Assembly (NCBI RefSeq): GCF_003287275.1
Contig: NZ_QEVW01000006.1
Span: 662,346 to 726,345 of the forward strand
Direction of reading: 5' to 3'
DNA: 64,000 nt
Origin: Paenibacillus taichungensis
Lineage (GTDB): Bacteria; Bacillota; Bacilli; Paenibacillales; Paenibacillaceae
In this document: positions 1-9,758 of the stretch, one piece after another
How positions within the stretch are numbered: position 1 is the stretch's first letter
Layout: every line of letters begins with the position of its first letter
Made by a program: the position numbers and the translations under genes
Notes under the pieces: model-generated
What the model was told of the DNA's origin: nothing
Databases searched by the model: none
What the model saw: only the letters and a program-made list of their open reading frames with translations

Positions 1-666
1 CAGCACGAACCGCCATGCCGGCATCGCCACCTGCATATCTGAATTGAACAACTGGCCGTAATAGCCCAACTGAATATCTTTGACAATCGCATCATTTGGC
101 AAAAAGTTCTCGATCAGCGTACCCAGCGCCTTCGACGCCGGAAGCACCTGCTGATCGCTTTCCTCCGCTGTCGTAATCCGCACCGGAGTCTGACGGTAAC
201 CCGTAATTTTCTGATCGCTGTAGAATAGCTCCAGACTAACATTGAAGAGCGGCCATTTGCCATCCACTAACGGATGAAGCACAAATGCCCCATCCTCCGC
301 CATCAACTGATCCCATCGATACGTACCGATCTGGGGAATCTCGTCTTGTAGTGCATCCTCCAACTCGCTTTGCGAGAAGATCAGCTTGCTGTCCACGGTA
401 TTTTCCAGTTCAACATCAATGCCTGTCTTGTTATCTTCAATGAATTCATACGACAGCTTCGGCAGCTTCGGCGTCTCATTCGGAATAGGAGCCAGCACTT
501 GAATGCCCTTCTCCTCCATCGCCTGCTGTGTATTATCCGCCAGTGAGGTGAAGTCCAGATTGGCTCCGGCCGTCTCCCGCGCATCCATCCAGATCTGGTA
601 TCCCAGCACCAGATTGAGCAGCAGGAAGGCATAGATCAACACATTTTTCGCCCGTCCCCAATCCAA
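1..666 (-). CDS. yycI: YycI, regulator of the WalRK two-component system (3' end cut by window)
   Basis: The visible 222 codons start at TTG (664-666), preceded by a strong AAGGAGGTG ribosome site, and read MDWGRAKNVLIYAFLLLNLV, the usual YycI start. One membrane segment (about residues 7-25) is followed by an extracytoplasmic domain that runs off the window at position 1. In Bacillus, YycI and YycH sit in the membrane next to the WalK sensor kinase and modulate it; that role is from family knowledge. It is the last visible gene of walR-walK-yycH-yycI, separated from yycH by an unusually long 274 bp gap. The C-terminus and the expected downstream yycJ are outside. Confidence 0.9.
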   Translation of the reverse strand, partial: MDWGRAKNVLIYAFLLLNLVLGYQIWMDARETAGANLDFTSLADNTQQAMEEKGIQVLAPIPNETPKLPKLSYEFIEDNKTGIDVELENTVDSKLIFSQSELEDALQDEIPQIGTYRWDQLMAEDGAFVLHPLVDGKWPLFNVSLELFYSDQKITGYRQTPVRITTAEESDQQVLPASKALGTLIENFLPNDAIVKDIQLGYYGQLFNSDMQVAMPAWRFVL

Positions 667-829
667 AACATACACCTCCTTCATTAGACTTCTTGAAATA
701 CTTTCTATAGTTGCCCAACCTGCCACCGCTACTTTAGTCTTTTATAGACTTTGAACATAATGCTTCACGATAACGGAGAGGGCAGAAAAAACCTGAAGAA
801 ACGTAGTGCTCGCCTTTATTCCGGATTTC

Positions 830-847
830 TCCCTTTAACTAAAGGGA
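830..847. repeat. 8-bp perfect inverted repeat in the yycH-yycI gap
   Basis: TCCCTTTA-AC-TAAAGGGA lies in the 274 bp between yycH and yycI (667-940), where these genes are normally close together. No T-tract follows on either strand, so it is not a typical terminator. An operator or a small processing hairpin is possible. Nothing else is recognised in this gap. Confidence 0.4.
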
Positions 848-940
848 ATCAATGAAATCTGGGAATAACAGCGATCGGAAGGTTGTTCTGACCGCGGAGT
901 GGATAATGCAGCCCACCTTATGTTTAATGACTATAACCCA

Positions 941-2221
941 TCAAGAAACGGTGGTTTCCTCCCCGTTTCCGAAGCGGATTACCCATACCGGGATCAGCTT
1001 CATCCCATCCTCAATGCTGGATGGACGGTACGCCGGATACACGTCTACGACCTTACGATTGGTACCCGCCACCTTCTGGATGAGCGCCTTCAGCTTGTCC
1101 CCACCGGGCAGGGTGACCGATTTCTTCGTCTCCGCGCCTTCGTTCAGATATTCGAGCGAACGCTCATAACTGGACACCGTCTCCTGCTGCATTTCCATGC
1201 TGATCGTGCCGAACCGGAACTGCATCGAGTCCATAATCGGAAAGCTGCTGTAATATTGCTGGAACTGAAGCTTCGTCTTTGTATCGGTAGTATCCAGCAT
1301 CATGCGTGATCGACCTTTCCAGCCACCGTGCTGATTCACAAAATCAACCGCGGACAGCGCATCCTTCGCTGCATCAATCTGTCCCGCAGGCGGTGCCGCC
1401 GGATCGGTATAGCTAATCCAGCGCTGTTCTTGCTTCACTTGCAGACTGCGTTTGCTGTCTGTATAGATCTCCGATCCATCCTTTTCCCGAATGTTTCGGG
1501 TCATGCTTGGATCAAAGAATAGGCTGCGCTGCATTTGTTCGACAGTGAACTGGCCTGTAGGCACGTCAGCCTCAATCGTTTCCAGTGCTTCAGCCGGGAT
1601 ATAATACCCGCCATCCATCAGCGTATAAGGTGTCCAGCTGCTGCCGAAGTCGACATGCTGCTGCACGTCCTGTACGGTCAGATCCGCCTGCGTCGCCTCG
1701 TAGACCACATCGCCTTTGGCGCTGAAGAACAGGGCGTGAGCCTTGGTTTCATTTTTGGCCGTATAGATCGAGATCCGGTTAATCGTTTCCCCCTGGAAGA
1801 GAGAGTCTGTCCCGAGCCGCATCACGCGCTGTAACAACGCTACAGGGATGCCTTCCTTGAACGACAGCTCAAAGCCAGGATTCTCCTTGCGAATCTGATC
1901 CCAGTTGACCGATTGCACGCTCCGACGCTGGAAATCATCAAACGTACGCCCCTGCAATCGTGAATAAATCAACTGATAGAACGTATTGCCCGGATAAAAC
2001 ACCGTATGTTTGTCCTCTCCCAGATGAATAACCATCTGATCAGGGAAAATTAAATCTTCAATATTGCGCTCCTGACCCATATTCTCGGTTTTTACATAGT
2101 TCGTCTCTGACGTCACAATCGAATCGCCCCCGCCGGGCAAACGATAGATCAGGAAGTAACTTTGTACCAAACTGGCAACGACGAGGGAAGCAAGCACCAG
2201 AGATTTAATCCGCTCTTTCAA
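941..2221 (-). CDS. yycH: YycH, membrane-anchored regulator of WalK
   Basis: A 426-residue protein with an N-terminal membrane helix (about residues 5-22) and a long extracytoplasmic region. It matches the YycH family in length and position right after walK. I start it at TTG 2219-2221 because an AAGGAGG site lies about 9 nt upstream; a GTG at 2240-2242 would place the ribosome site inside the gene. The 5' end overlaps the walK 3' end by 17 bp, which suggests translational coupling. In Bacillus, YycH with YycI restrains WalK activity at the division septum; this role is inferred from the family. Confidence 0.92.
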   Translation of the reverse strand: MKERIKSLVLASLVVASLVQSYFLIYRLPGGGDSIVTSETNYVKTENMGQERNIEDLIFPDQMVIHLGEDKHTVFYPGNTFYQLIYSRLQGRTFDDFQRRSVQSVNWDQIRKENPGFELSFKEGIPVALLQRVMRLGTDSLFQGETINRISIYTAKNETKAHALFFSAKGDVVYEATQADLTVQDVQQHVDFGSSWTPYTLMDGGYYIPAEALETIEADVPTGQFTVEQMQRSLFFDPSMTRNIREKDGSEIYTDSKRSLQVKQEQRWISYTDPAAPPAGQIDAAKDALSAVDFVNQHGGWKGRSRMMLDTTDTKTKLQFQQYYSSFPIMDSMQFRFGTISMEMQQETVSSYERSLEYLNEGAETKKSVTLPGGDKLKALIQKVAGTNRKVVDVYPAYRPSSIEDGMKLIPVWVIRFGNGEETTVS

Positions 2222-4055
2222 GGTGCTCACCTCCTTCCTCACGCATGGGCAGTGTGAAAGTTACCGTCGTCCCCACATCCACCTCGGACTCCAGTGAGAT
2301 ATTGCCGTCATGGGCCTTCACAATTTCCCGGGCAATGGACAACCCAAGCCCTGTGCCGCCCATACTGCGGGAACGAGCCTTGTCTACCCGATAAAACCGT
2401 TCAAAAATGCGATCCAAATCCCGCTGTGGAATCCCCATCCCCGTATCGGTCACCGATATGGCGAGAGTATGATCATCATTGCGTCTGGCCGCAATAGTAA
2501 TTGTGCCACCTTCGAGCGTGTATTTCAGCGCGTTGGACACGACATTATCAAGCACCTGATCAATTTGGTCGCGATCCAGCGGAACCGCTGGAATCCCGTT
2601 CTCCACAGAAAGCACAGGCTGAATATCCTTCTGATGCATCTGGAACGAAAAACGGTCCGACACTTCTTCCAACATCTCCATGATGTCGGTTGGCTGTTTG
2701 CGCAGCATCGCTTCCTTGGAATCGAGCCTGGACAGATGCAGCAGATCCGTAACCAAGCGAATCATACGCTCCGTCTCATTCTGGATTACTCCAACGAATC
2801 GTCCAGCGAGCTGCGGATCTTCCAGAGCCCCATCATCCAGCGCTTCTGCGTAGCTCTTAATGGTGGTAAGTGGTGTACGTAGCTCATGGGAGACATTCGC
2901 CACGAATTCACGTCGTGACGCTTCCAGTTCTTCCTGCTCGGTAACATCCTGAAGCACAGCGATCGTACCGGTAATGCCTAGCTCACGACGATGAACCGGT
3001 GTAAACGTCATGCGAATGACAACGGGATCTTCTTGTCCCGCAGGTGCAATCTGGAGCAGTGTCGAACCTGTAAAACCACTGGCTAACGCTTCTGCATCTT
3101 CCGGATCAATACCGAGCAATACGGCAAAGTGTCGTCCCTCAATGTCCGCCGGACGCATGCCCAGAATGCTGCTGGCACGGCGATTCACCAGAATGACTTT
3201 GCCATATTCGTCCGTTGCGACCACGCCATCGCTCATATTGGTCAGAATGGACGTGAGCTTCTCTTTCTCCTCTTCGTTCTGGGAGAGTGCATCTCGCAAT
3301 CTGCTGGTCATATAGTTGAACGCCCGACTGAGCTGTCCAATCTCATCCGTTCCGAATACAGGGGTCTGCTGATCGAAGTTGCCTTCCGCGACCGCCGTCG
3401 CCCTTCGGGTGACTTCCTTGATCGGCTGCGTAATGGTATGTGACAGAATGACACCGAGCACCGCAGTTAATACCAAGGCAATCAAAATGCCGGAGATAAA
3501 GATCTTGTTAATGCCCTCCATTGTGGCATATAACTCATTCATGGAGGCGGCGATGTAAACCGCGCCGATAATCTTGCCGCCGGACAGCACCGGCTTGGCA
3601 ACGACCTTTTTGCGAACATTATCCTCATCCACGATATATTCCTCATTGTCCCGAATGCCTTGCAGAGCACGGCTGACAACGGTTTGGGTGTTTTTGCGCC
3701 CAACATAGTCCGAATGGGAACTGAGCGAGGTGGTCAGCACTTTGCCGCTGGCATCCAGTACCTGAATTTCGGCACCATTAATGTTGAACAGGTTGTTAAC
3801 CAACACACGCAGGTTTTCCGTTTTGTCCTCGCCAGCCTCAGCTTCCCCACCAGCCATCGTCTCCCCTACAAGTACAGAGAGCATCTCAGCCCGTGCCTGC
3901 AAATCCTCAGTGAAGTTGCTGGTTAACGAGTTCTTCATCGCACTGACAAAATAAACGCCGATCAATTGCATCGCAATCAGAATCAGCAGTACATAGATAA
4001 TAATCAGTTTCGCCTGAATCGTTCGAAAGAACGAAAATCGCGAGAAACGCCCCAT
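2205..4055 (-). CDS. walK: WalK (YycG) sensor histidine kinase
   Basis: A 616-residue membrane kinase controlling cell-wall metabolism. Order of parts: TM1 (about 14-37), extracellular sensor region (38-182), TM2 (about 183-205), HAMP (206-258), PAS (265-370), HisKA with phospho-acceptor His390 in FVANVSHELRTP, then HATPase with N-box (VVSNALKYT, about 505-513), DTGMGIP (537-543) and GTGLGLS (567-573). Length and architecture are typical of YycG/WalK. The start ATG overlaps the walR stop (TAATG), so the two are translationally coupled. A near-consensus Noc site lies in the coding sequence at 2323-2336. Confidence 0.98.
   Translation of the reverse strand: MGRFSRFSFFRTIQAKLIIIYVLLILIAMQLIGVYFVSAMKNSLTSNFTEDLQARAEMLSVLVGETMAGGEAEAGEDKTENLRVLVNNLFNINGAEIQVLDASGKVLTTSLSSHSDYVGRKNTQTVVSRALQGIRDNEEYIVDEDNVRKKVVAKPVLSGGKIIGAVYIAASMNELYATMEGINKIFISGILIALVLTAVLGVILSHTITQPIKEVTRRATAVAEGNFDQQTPVFGTDEIGQLSRAFNYMTSRLRDALSQNEEEKEKLTSILTNMSDGVVATDEYGKVILVNRRASSILGMRPADIEGRHFAVLLGIDPEDAEALASGFTGSTLLQIAPAGQEDPVVIRMTFTPVHRRELGITGTIAVLQDVTEQEELEASRREFVANVSHELRTPLTTIKSYAEALDDGALEDPQLAGRFVGVIQNETERMIRLVTDLLHLSRLDSKEAMLRKQPTDIMEMLEEVSDRFSFQMHQKDIQPVLSVENGIPAVPLDRDQIDQVLDNVVSNALKYTLEGGTITIAARRNDDHTLAISVTDTGMGIPQRDLDRIFERFYRVDKARSRSMGGTGLGLSIAREIVKAHDGNISLESEVDVGTTVTFTLPMREEGGEHLERAD
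2323..2336. promoter_or_regulatory. Candidate Noc-binding sequence inside walK
   Basis: ATTTCCCGGGCAAT matches the palindromic Bacillus Noc site ATTTCCCGGGAAAT at 13 of 14 positions. It sits in the codons for the conserved ARE segment of WalK, so coding constraint may explain part of it. A noc gene is in this window (37914-38732). Single occurrence; low confidence. Confidence 0.3.
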
Positions 4056-4777
4056 TATATCCCCACGCTTTTGGGACTGCGCACGAGATAACCCAGCCCG
4101 CGGCGAGTCAGAATCGTTTCCGGTTTGCTCGGGTTCTCCTCAATCTTCTCACGCAGACGACGAATCGTAACATCCACGGTACGCACATCCCCGAAATATT
4201 CATATCCCCACACCGCCTGCAGCAGATGTTCACGTGTCATGACCTTGCCGGAATGCTTCGCCATATAATAGAGAAGTTCGTACTCACGGTGGGTCAGATC
4301 CAGCGGTTCGCCACCTTTGTAAGCTGTATACATGTCCATATCAAACGCCAGATCGAATAAACGCATGACCTGCTTCTCCTCGTCTTCTGGCGCTTCAGCC
4401 GTAATGGCAGGCTTCTGCCGTCTGCGCATCTGTGCCTTCACCCGGGCGAGCAGCTCGCGCGTACTGAAAGGCTTTGTTACGTAATCATCCGCTCCCAGCT
4501 CCAGACCGAGCACCTTGTCGATCTCGCCATCCTTTGCAGTCAGCATAATGATCGGCATCTCCAGATGGGCACGCACCTCGCGGCACACATCCATACCATC
4601 CTTACCTGGCAGCATCAGGTCCAGCAGCATCAGATCCGGCTTCTCGGATAACGCCAATTCAACCGCACGAATGCCATCAAAAGCGCAGATGACCTCGTAC
4701 CCCTCTTTTTCCAAATTAAACTTCAGAATGTCCGCAATGGGCTGTTCATCGTCCACCACCAAAATCTTCCCCTGCAT
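4055..4777 (-). CDS. walR: WalR (YycF) essential response regulator
   Basis: A 240-residue OmpR/PhoB-type regulator. The receiver domain has acidic residues in VVDDEQ (Asp9, Asp10), phospho-acceptor Asp53 in LLDLMLPG and Lys102 in TKPF. The C-terminal winged helix carries the usual LTHREYELL and [16 protein letters not shown] segments. WalR is known to bind TGTWAH-N5-TGTWAH repeats and to activate or repress peptidoglycan hydrolases; a perfect copy lies upstream of the adjacent M23 peptidase gene. First gene of the walRK operon; its promoter region (4778-4988) carries two copies of a palindromic 11-mer. Confidence 0.98.
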   Translation of the reverse strand: MQGKILVVDDEQPIADILKFNLEKEGYEVICAFDGIRAVELALSEKPDLMLLDLMLPGKDGMDVCREVRAHLEMPIIMLTAKDGEIDKVLGLELGADDYVTKPFSTRELLARVKAQMRRRQKPAITAEAPEDEEKQVMRLFDLAFDMDMYTAYKGGEPLDLTHREYELLYYMAKHSGKVMTREHLLQAVWGYEYFGDVRTVDVTIRRLREKIEENPSKPETILTRRGLGYLVRSPKSVGI

Positions 4778-4873
4778 CGGCTGTCTTCACCCCTATATCC
4801 TGCTTGATCCGCCTGAGCGGTCTATCTCTCTTATTCAACTTATATAAATTGTGTTTCCTACGATTTCATTGAA

Positions 4874-4912
4874 TATAGTCTATATCATATGGCTTGTTGC
4901 CTATAGTCTATA
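4874..4912. repeat. Two palindromic 11-mers TATAGTCTATA upstream of walR
   Basis: TATAGTCTATA occurs at 4874-4884 and 4902-4912, 28 bp apart start to start. Each copy is a palindrome around a central base. They lie about 100-135 nt upstream of the walR ATG in an AT-rich stretch with no coding potential. They look like paired operator half-sites for an unidentified regulator or AT-rich promoter elements. I could not place a convincing -35/-10 pair for walR. Confidence 0.45.
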
Positions 4913-4988
4913 GTTTAACATACCTGAAGCACCGTCACATCCCGATCAGGGCCAATGTGCAGCCCAAACTGAAAAATTTTTACAGCAG

Positions 4989-5022
4989 CAAAAAACAAGG
5001 TCAGCATCAACTGCCAACCTTG
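4989..5022 (-). terminator. Intrinsic terminator after the M23 peptidase gene
   Basis: On the minus strand CAAGGT...ACCTTG forms a stem followed by TTTTTT. It separates the M23 peptidase gene from walRK. Confidence 0.85.
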
Positions 5023-5040
5023 CCCTCGATTGCGATATAA

Positions 5041-6573
5041 CTAGTTCAAGTATGTCAACGGATTTTCCACCGTTCCGTTCTTGATAATCTCAAAATGCAG
5101 ATGCGTTCCGGTCGAACGGCCCGTGTTGCCCATGACGCCGATGCTTTCACCTTTTTCAACGACTTGTCCAACCTTAACACCAATGCTGTTCAAGTGCCCA
5201 TAAAGTGTTTCGTATCCATTACGATGGTTAATAATAATAACATTGCCATAACCACTCTTCTGTCCTGCAAAAGTAATCACGCCCTCATCAGACGCTTTCA
5301 CGTCCCGATTACCGACAAGATCGACACCTTTGTGCTGACGACCCCAGCGTTGTCCAAAGCTGCTGCTCATCGTAGCGTTTGATACCGGCCAAGCAAATTC
5401 GCCTGTACCTTCACCGACCACTTTGGTTCCACTCAGAACCACTTCAGTAACCGCTGCTTTGATGACTTCCTGGCCAAGCCATTCCTCCTGAACGACTTCA
5501 CCATTTTCCTTCGTTATCCGATATTGCATGCTTTTCAGACCGCTTTGACCTGGACGCACCACTTTGGTTGTGCCTGCTTTGAGCTCAGCACTTTTGCGTA
5601 CTTCCACCTGCGGTTTAATCTCAATCTGTTCAACCACCTGTTCTACCGATTTAACAGTAACGGCTGGTTTTGGCACCGTCAGTGTAAGCTCGTCCCCAAT
5701 TTGCAGCGACGTTTCTTTGATGCCCGGGTTATGTTTGCGAATTTCGCTTTGCGTAATTTCGTATTTGGCGGCAATGGAAGAGATCGTATCTCCTTCACGC
5801 ACGACATAAGTTACAGGCGCGTCTTTACCAACGGTTAAAGCTTCAACCGCCTCGGACACATCCCATATTTTGTTTGGATCAGCCTTCACCACATCTGTCG
5901 CTACATCTTCTTTGATGCCCACCGACTTCAGCGTAGTACTTGGCCCCTCGGCTTTCTTCGATGAGTTTGCCGATACCGACTTCGTCTTGAGCGAACTGCG
6001 CACAGCCGATGCCGATATGTACTTGTTCTGCACTTGTTCCAGAATCGCGTCTGCTGTTGCCTGATCCTTCACAATGCCGATCACTTCACCGTCTACCTTG
6101 AGCTCTACACCCTTGGCATAGGCGGTAAGCATGTCGCCGAGCTTGTCCAGCGTCTCATCGCTGTTGACTACGGGTTTGTATGCTTTAATGGTTTCGGTCG
6201 TGATGCCGTCTGTGTTCAGCACCATTTCCGCCTCTGGATATTTATTTTGAAATTCATCGGTTTTGTCTGCAAATAATTTCTGTAATTGCGCCTCATCCGT
6301 GATGGTACCAATCTCATTTCCTTTAACCATCACTTTATAATATGGGACGGTGTTTGCAGCAACGTATTGTTTGCCTGCGAATCCGATCGATGCAGCGATG
6401 AATAAACCGCATGCTGCTGTAATGATCCATTTGCGCGAGGCCAGAACGCGCTTTTTGTTTCCACTGAAGTTGGACATGCTCATGTTGTTTTTGTCTTCGG
6501 CCGTCCGGTGTTCCCCGGATTGTTCGTGTTCCCGGTTCTTGCCCGGTTGGCGTATGCCTCTGAAACCTTTCAT
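5041..6573 (-). CDS. LysM-G5-M23 cell-wall endopeptidase, predicted WalR target
   Basis: A 510-residue membrane-anchored hydrolase. A basic cytoplasmic tail (1-48) precedes one TM (about 49-67). A long extracytoplasmic region follows, then LysM (about 254-300, YVVREGDTISSIAAKY), a G5-like domain (about 302-385) and a C-terminal M23 domain (about 395-507). M23 zinc ligands are visible: His414 and Asp418 in HKGVD, and His491/His493 in THLHFE. It should cut peptidoglycan cross-bridges. The ATG has a good AAGGAGAG site. It has its own terminator, and a perfect WalR box lies about 165-180 nt upstream, linking it to the next-door walRK system. Confidence 0.95.
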   Translation of the reverse strand: MKGFRGIRQPGKNREHEQSGEHRTAEDKNNMSMSNFSGNKKRVLASRKWIITAACGLFIAASIGFAGKQYVAANTVPYYKVMVKGNEIGTITDEAQLQKLFADKTDEFQNKYPEAEMVLNTDGITTETIKAYKPVVNSDETLDKLGDMLTAYAKGVELKVDGEVIGIVKDQATADAILEQVQNKYISASAVRSSLKTKSVSANSSKKAEGPSTTLKSVGIKEDVATDVVKADPNKIWDVSEAVEALTVGKDAPVTYVVREGDTISSIAAKYEITQSEIRKHNPGIKETSLQIGDELTLTVPKPAVTVKSVEQVVEQIEIKPQVEVRKSAELKAGTTKVVRPGQSGLKSMQYRITKENGEVVQEEWLGQEVIKAAVTEVVLSGTKVVGEGTGEFAWPVSNATMSSSFGQRWGRQHKGVDLVGNRDVKASDEGVITFAGQKSGYGNVIIINHRNGYETLYGHLNSIGVKVGQVVEKGESIGVMGNTGRSTGTHLHFEIIKNGTVENPLTYLN

Positions 6574-6738
6574 GATTCTCTCCTTTTCAGCACTTCTCAG
6601 TTCGCATTTCTGTCAAGACATCACCCAGTGTGTCTGTCCCATGCTTGTCGATATTTGTATTCGGGTGTCCGCAAATCAGGACTTTAGCTGCGCTCGTAAA
6701 AGTGTCAAAATTTTAACCTTTTATCACACCCGTATACT

Positions 6739-6755
6739 TTAACACAGGTTTTACA
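6739..6755 (-). promoter_or_regulatory. WalR (YycF) binding box
   Basis: On the minus strand TGTAAA-ACCTG-TGTTAA fits the WalR consensus TGTWAH-N5-TGTWAH at every defined position. It lies in the 458 bp spacer 6574-7031 upstream of the LysM-G5-M23 gene. The rest of that spacer shows no convincing gene; a TTGACA at 6707-6712 (minus strand) could be a -35, but its -10 is poor. Confidence 0.7.
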
Positions 6756-7031
6756 CTCATTTCAACTGTACACGTCATAGCGCAAAGCCGCGCCACGCTT
6801 GCTTTTCCTGTATTATCCATAAGATGGCAGAACAGAATTCTTCCCCATAACGCTTCTACTTCAGGTATACTATGTACTTTTGACCATTTTTTAAGACTAG
6901 GTTCTAAGACCCACCGAAATGTGTTTTCTTTTTCATAAAAATACAAACCGAATATCCCTCCCCAGATCATCTCTAGTGAGGGACTTCGTTAACTCTTGCT
7001 ATAGAGTGCCTCATATGGCTGGATTGTATGC

Positions 7032-7802
7032 TTATTCCGCCTGAAGGACTTCCATCAGATTATCGTATTCTTCGCTCGTCAGATACTTGGAGATCACCTG
7101 CTCAATATCACGCAGCTCCTGTTCCGTTAATCCACCTTCCATAGCGCCTGAGATTTGCTGCATCTCTTTCTGAGGCAGCTTGTTCATCAGCAAGCTGAAA
7201 ATCTTTTCTTTTTCCTCCAACGGCAGCTTGTCTTTCTTGCCTGTGATGTCATCCGGAGATACTACAATCTCATCATTCCCTGAAGAAGCCGTACCTGTGG
7301 AGTTGCCGGATGCTGTATTGTTGCCAGTTGTTGTCCCAGAATCGGTACCGGCATTTGTACCAGCATCTGGATCTGTTCCCGTGCCTGAGCTCTCCCCTGG
7401 ACTTGATCCGGTAGCAGAAGAGTTCGTTCCTGAACCTGCTCCTTGACCCTCGCCTGTTCCCGTAGCCTCTCCTGAGCTGTTGCCTGTATTCGCACCTGTT
7501 TCTCCATTTTCTGTTCCATTGCCCATGACAGATATCGCATCTTCTGGAACATGTTCCTCCTCTGCTCCTGCCGGCTGATCTGTCGTTCCCGTTCCAGGCT
7601 TCTTCTCTTCACCGGACTTACCACCTAATGCACCCTGAAACATGGCCGTTAACCCCATGGGCTGCCCTTCCCACTGAATATTGAAACTCGCCAGCAGCGA
7701 TTTTACATATGACTGAACGATTAATCCGGTTGTCAGCAGGGTCAGTGAACTGACCAGCATCACGGTAAGCAATATTTTAATGAACCATTGAAGCAACTTC
7801 AT
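7032..7802 (-). CDS. Membrane-anchored protein with Gly/Ser/Thr-rich linker, function unknown
   Basis: A 256-residue protein I do not recognise by family. It has a short basic start, one TM (about 5-30), a very low-complexity stretch rich in Gly, Thr, Ser, Asn and Ala (about 60-175), and a charged helical C-terminal domain (about 180-256) with two amphipathic helices ending EYDNLMEVLQAE. The layout suggests a wall-spanning stalk presenting a small folded domain, or an anchored signalling protein. The ATG has a GGAGGGAG site. Monocistronic, between purA and the M23 gene. The linker should vary in length between strains. Confidence 0.8.
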   Translation of the reverse strand: MKLLQWFIKILLTVMLVSSLTLLTTGLIVQSYVKSLLASFNIQWEGQPMGLTAMFQGALGGKSGEEKKPGTGTTDQPAGAEEEHVPEDAISVMGNGTENGETGANTGNSSGEATGTGEGQGAGSGTNSSATGSSPGESSGTGTDPDAGTNAGTDSGTTTGNNTASGNSTGTASSGNDEIVVSPDDITGKKDKLPLEEKEKIFSLLMNKLPQKEMQQISGAMEGGLTEQELRDIEQVISKYLTSEEYDNLMEVLQAE

Positions 7803-7916
7803 TCCCGTTATCTCCCTCCGTTTTCCGACCCCATATCACATTCGATGTTCAGGTCTATGAGTCTACTGTTAACCAGTATTGACGGAAATTCAGGGATTAT
7901 ATCAGGAAGACATGCG

Positions 7917-7956
7917 AAAAACCCCAGCCATCGCTAATTAAGCGATACCTGGGGCT
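7917..7956 (-). terminator. Terminator of purA
   Basis: Minus-strand hairpin with arms AGCCCCAGGTATCGC and GCGATGGCTGGGG (one mismatch region), followed by TTTTT. Strong rho-independent terminator downstream of purA. Confidence 0.85.
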
Positions 7957-8025
7957 CTATGATGCCATATAGACATATCATTTGGATGAACGTTTAACTT
8001 CGTATTGCCGGGTTAACCTAGCTGC

Positions 8026-9477
<1,452 letters not shown>

Positions 9478-9483
9478 AGTACT

Positions 9484-9512
9484 AGTGTACCAGTCCCTTT
9501 TTTCAAAGTCAA
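9484..9512 (-). promoter_or_regulatory. purA sigma-A promoter
   Basis: Minus strand TTGACT (9507-9512), 17-nt spacer, TACACT (9484-9489). The PurR-type boxes lie directly upstream of the -35. Confidence 0.75.
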
Positions 9513-9519
9513 ATCAAAT

Positions 9520-9558
9520 GGCGAACAATTAGATATAGTCAAACTCTAATGTTCGGAA
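9520..9558. promoter_or_regulatory. Paired PurBoxes (PurR operator) upstream of purA
   Basis: Two inverted CGAAC-core elements: CGAACAATT on the plus strand (9522-9530) and CCGAACATT on the minus strand (9549-9557). Gram-positive PurR binds paired inverted CCGAAC-type boxes with about this spacing upstream of pur genes. The location just upstream of the -35 fits repression of purA by PurR in response to PRPP. purR itself is not in the window. Confidence 0.7.
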
Positions 9559-9579
9559 TTGACTCTATATTGCGACGCA

Positions 9580-9628
9580 AAAAACCGGCGAAGCCAGTCA
9601 AATCTTGCTTGACGGCTAACCCCGGTTA
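9580..9628 (-). terminator. Terminator downstream of the dnaB operon
   Basis: On the minus strand a long imperfect stem ACCGG...CCGGT, with AGCCGTCAA pairing to TTGACTGGCT, is followed by TTTTTT. It ends the mazG-like/yybS/gdpP/rplI/dnaB transcript. Confidence 0.85.
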
Positions 9629-9708
9629 TACGCTACGCGTTTAAATCCAACGCTATATGTCGTATTCACAACGTATTTATGAGTTCATATGATCTAATGA
9701 TTGATGTC

Positions 9709-9758
9709 GGGGACAGACGATTTCACTTTCCCAATGGAAGCAGTCTGTGCCTGTCCCC
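9709..9758. repeat. REP-like palindrome GGGGACAG...CTGTCCCC next to the dnaB stop
   Basis: GGGGACAG (9709-9716) pairs with CTGTCCCC (9751-9758); CAGAC/GTCTG inside can add to it. There is no T-tract, and a proper terminator follows further downstream. The GGGGACAG-type palindrome resembles small dispersed REP-like elements of Firmicutes. Only one copy was seen here, so this is a suggestion. Confidence 0.35.

Noticed and set aside
6713..6970. 85-codon minus-strand frame upstream of the M23 peptidase gene
   Set aside because: No clear ribosome site, no family resemblance, and it covers the WalR box. Treated as regulatory DNA.
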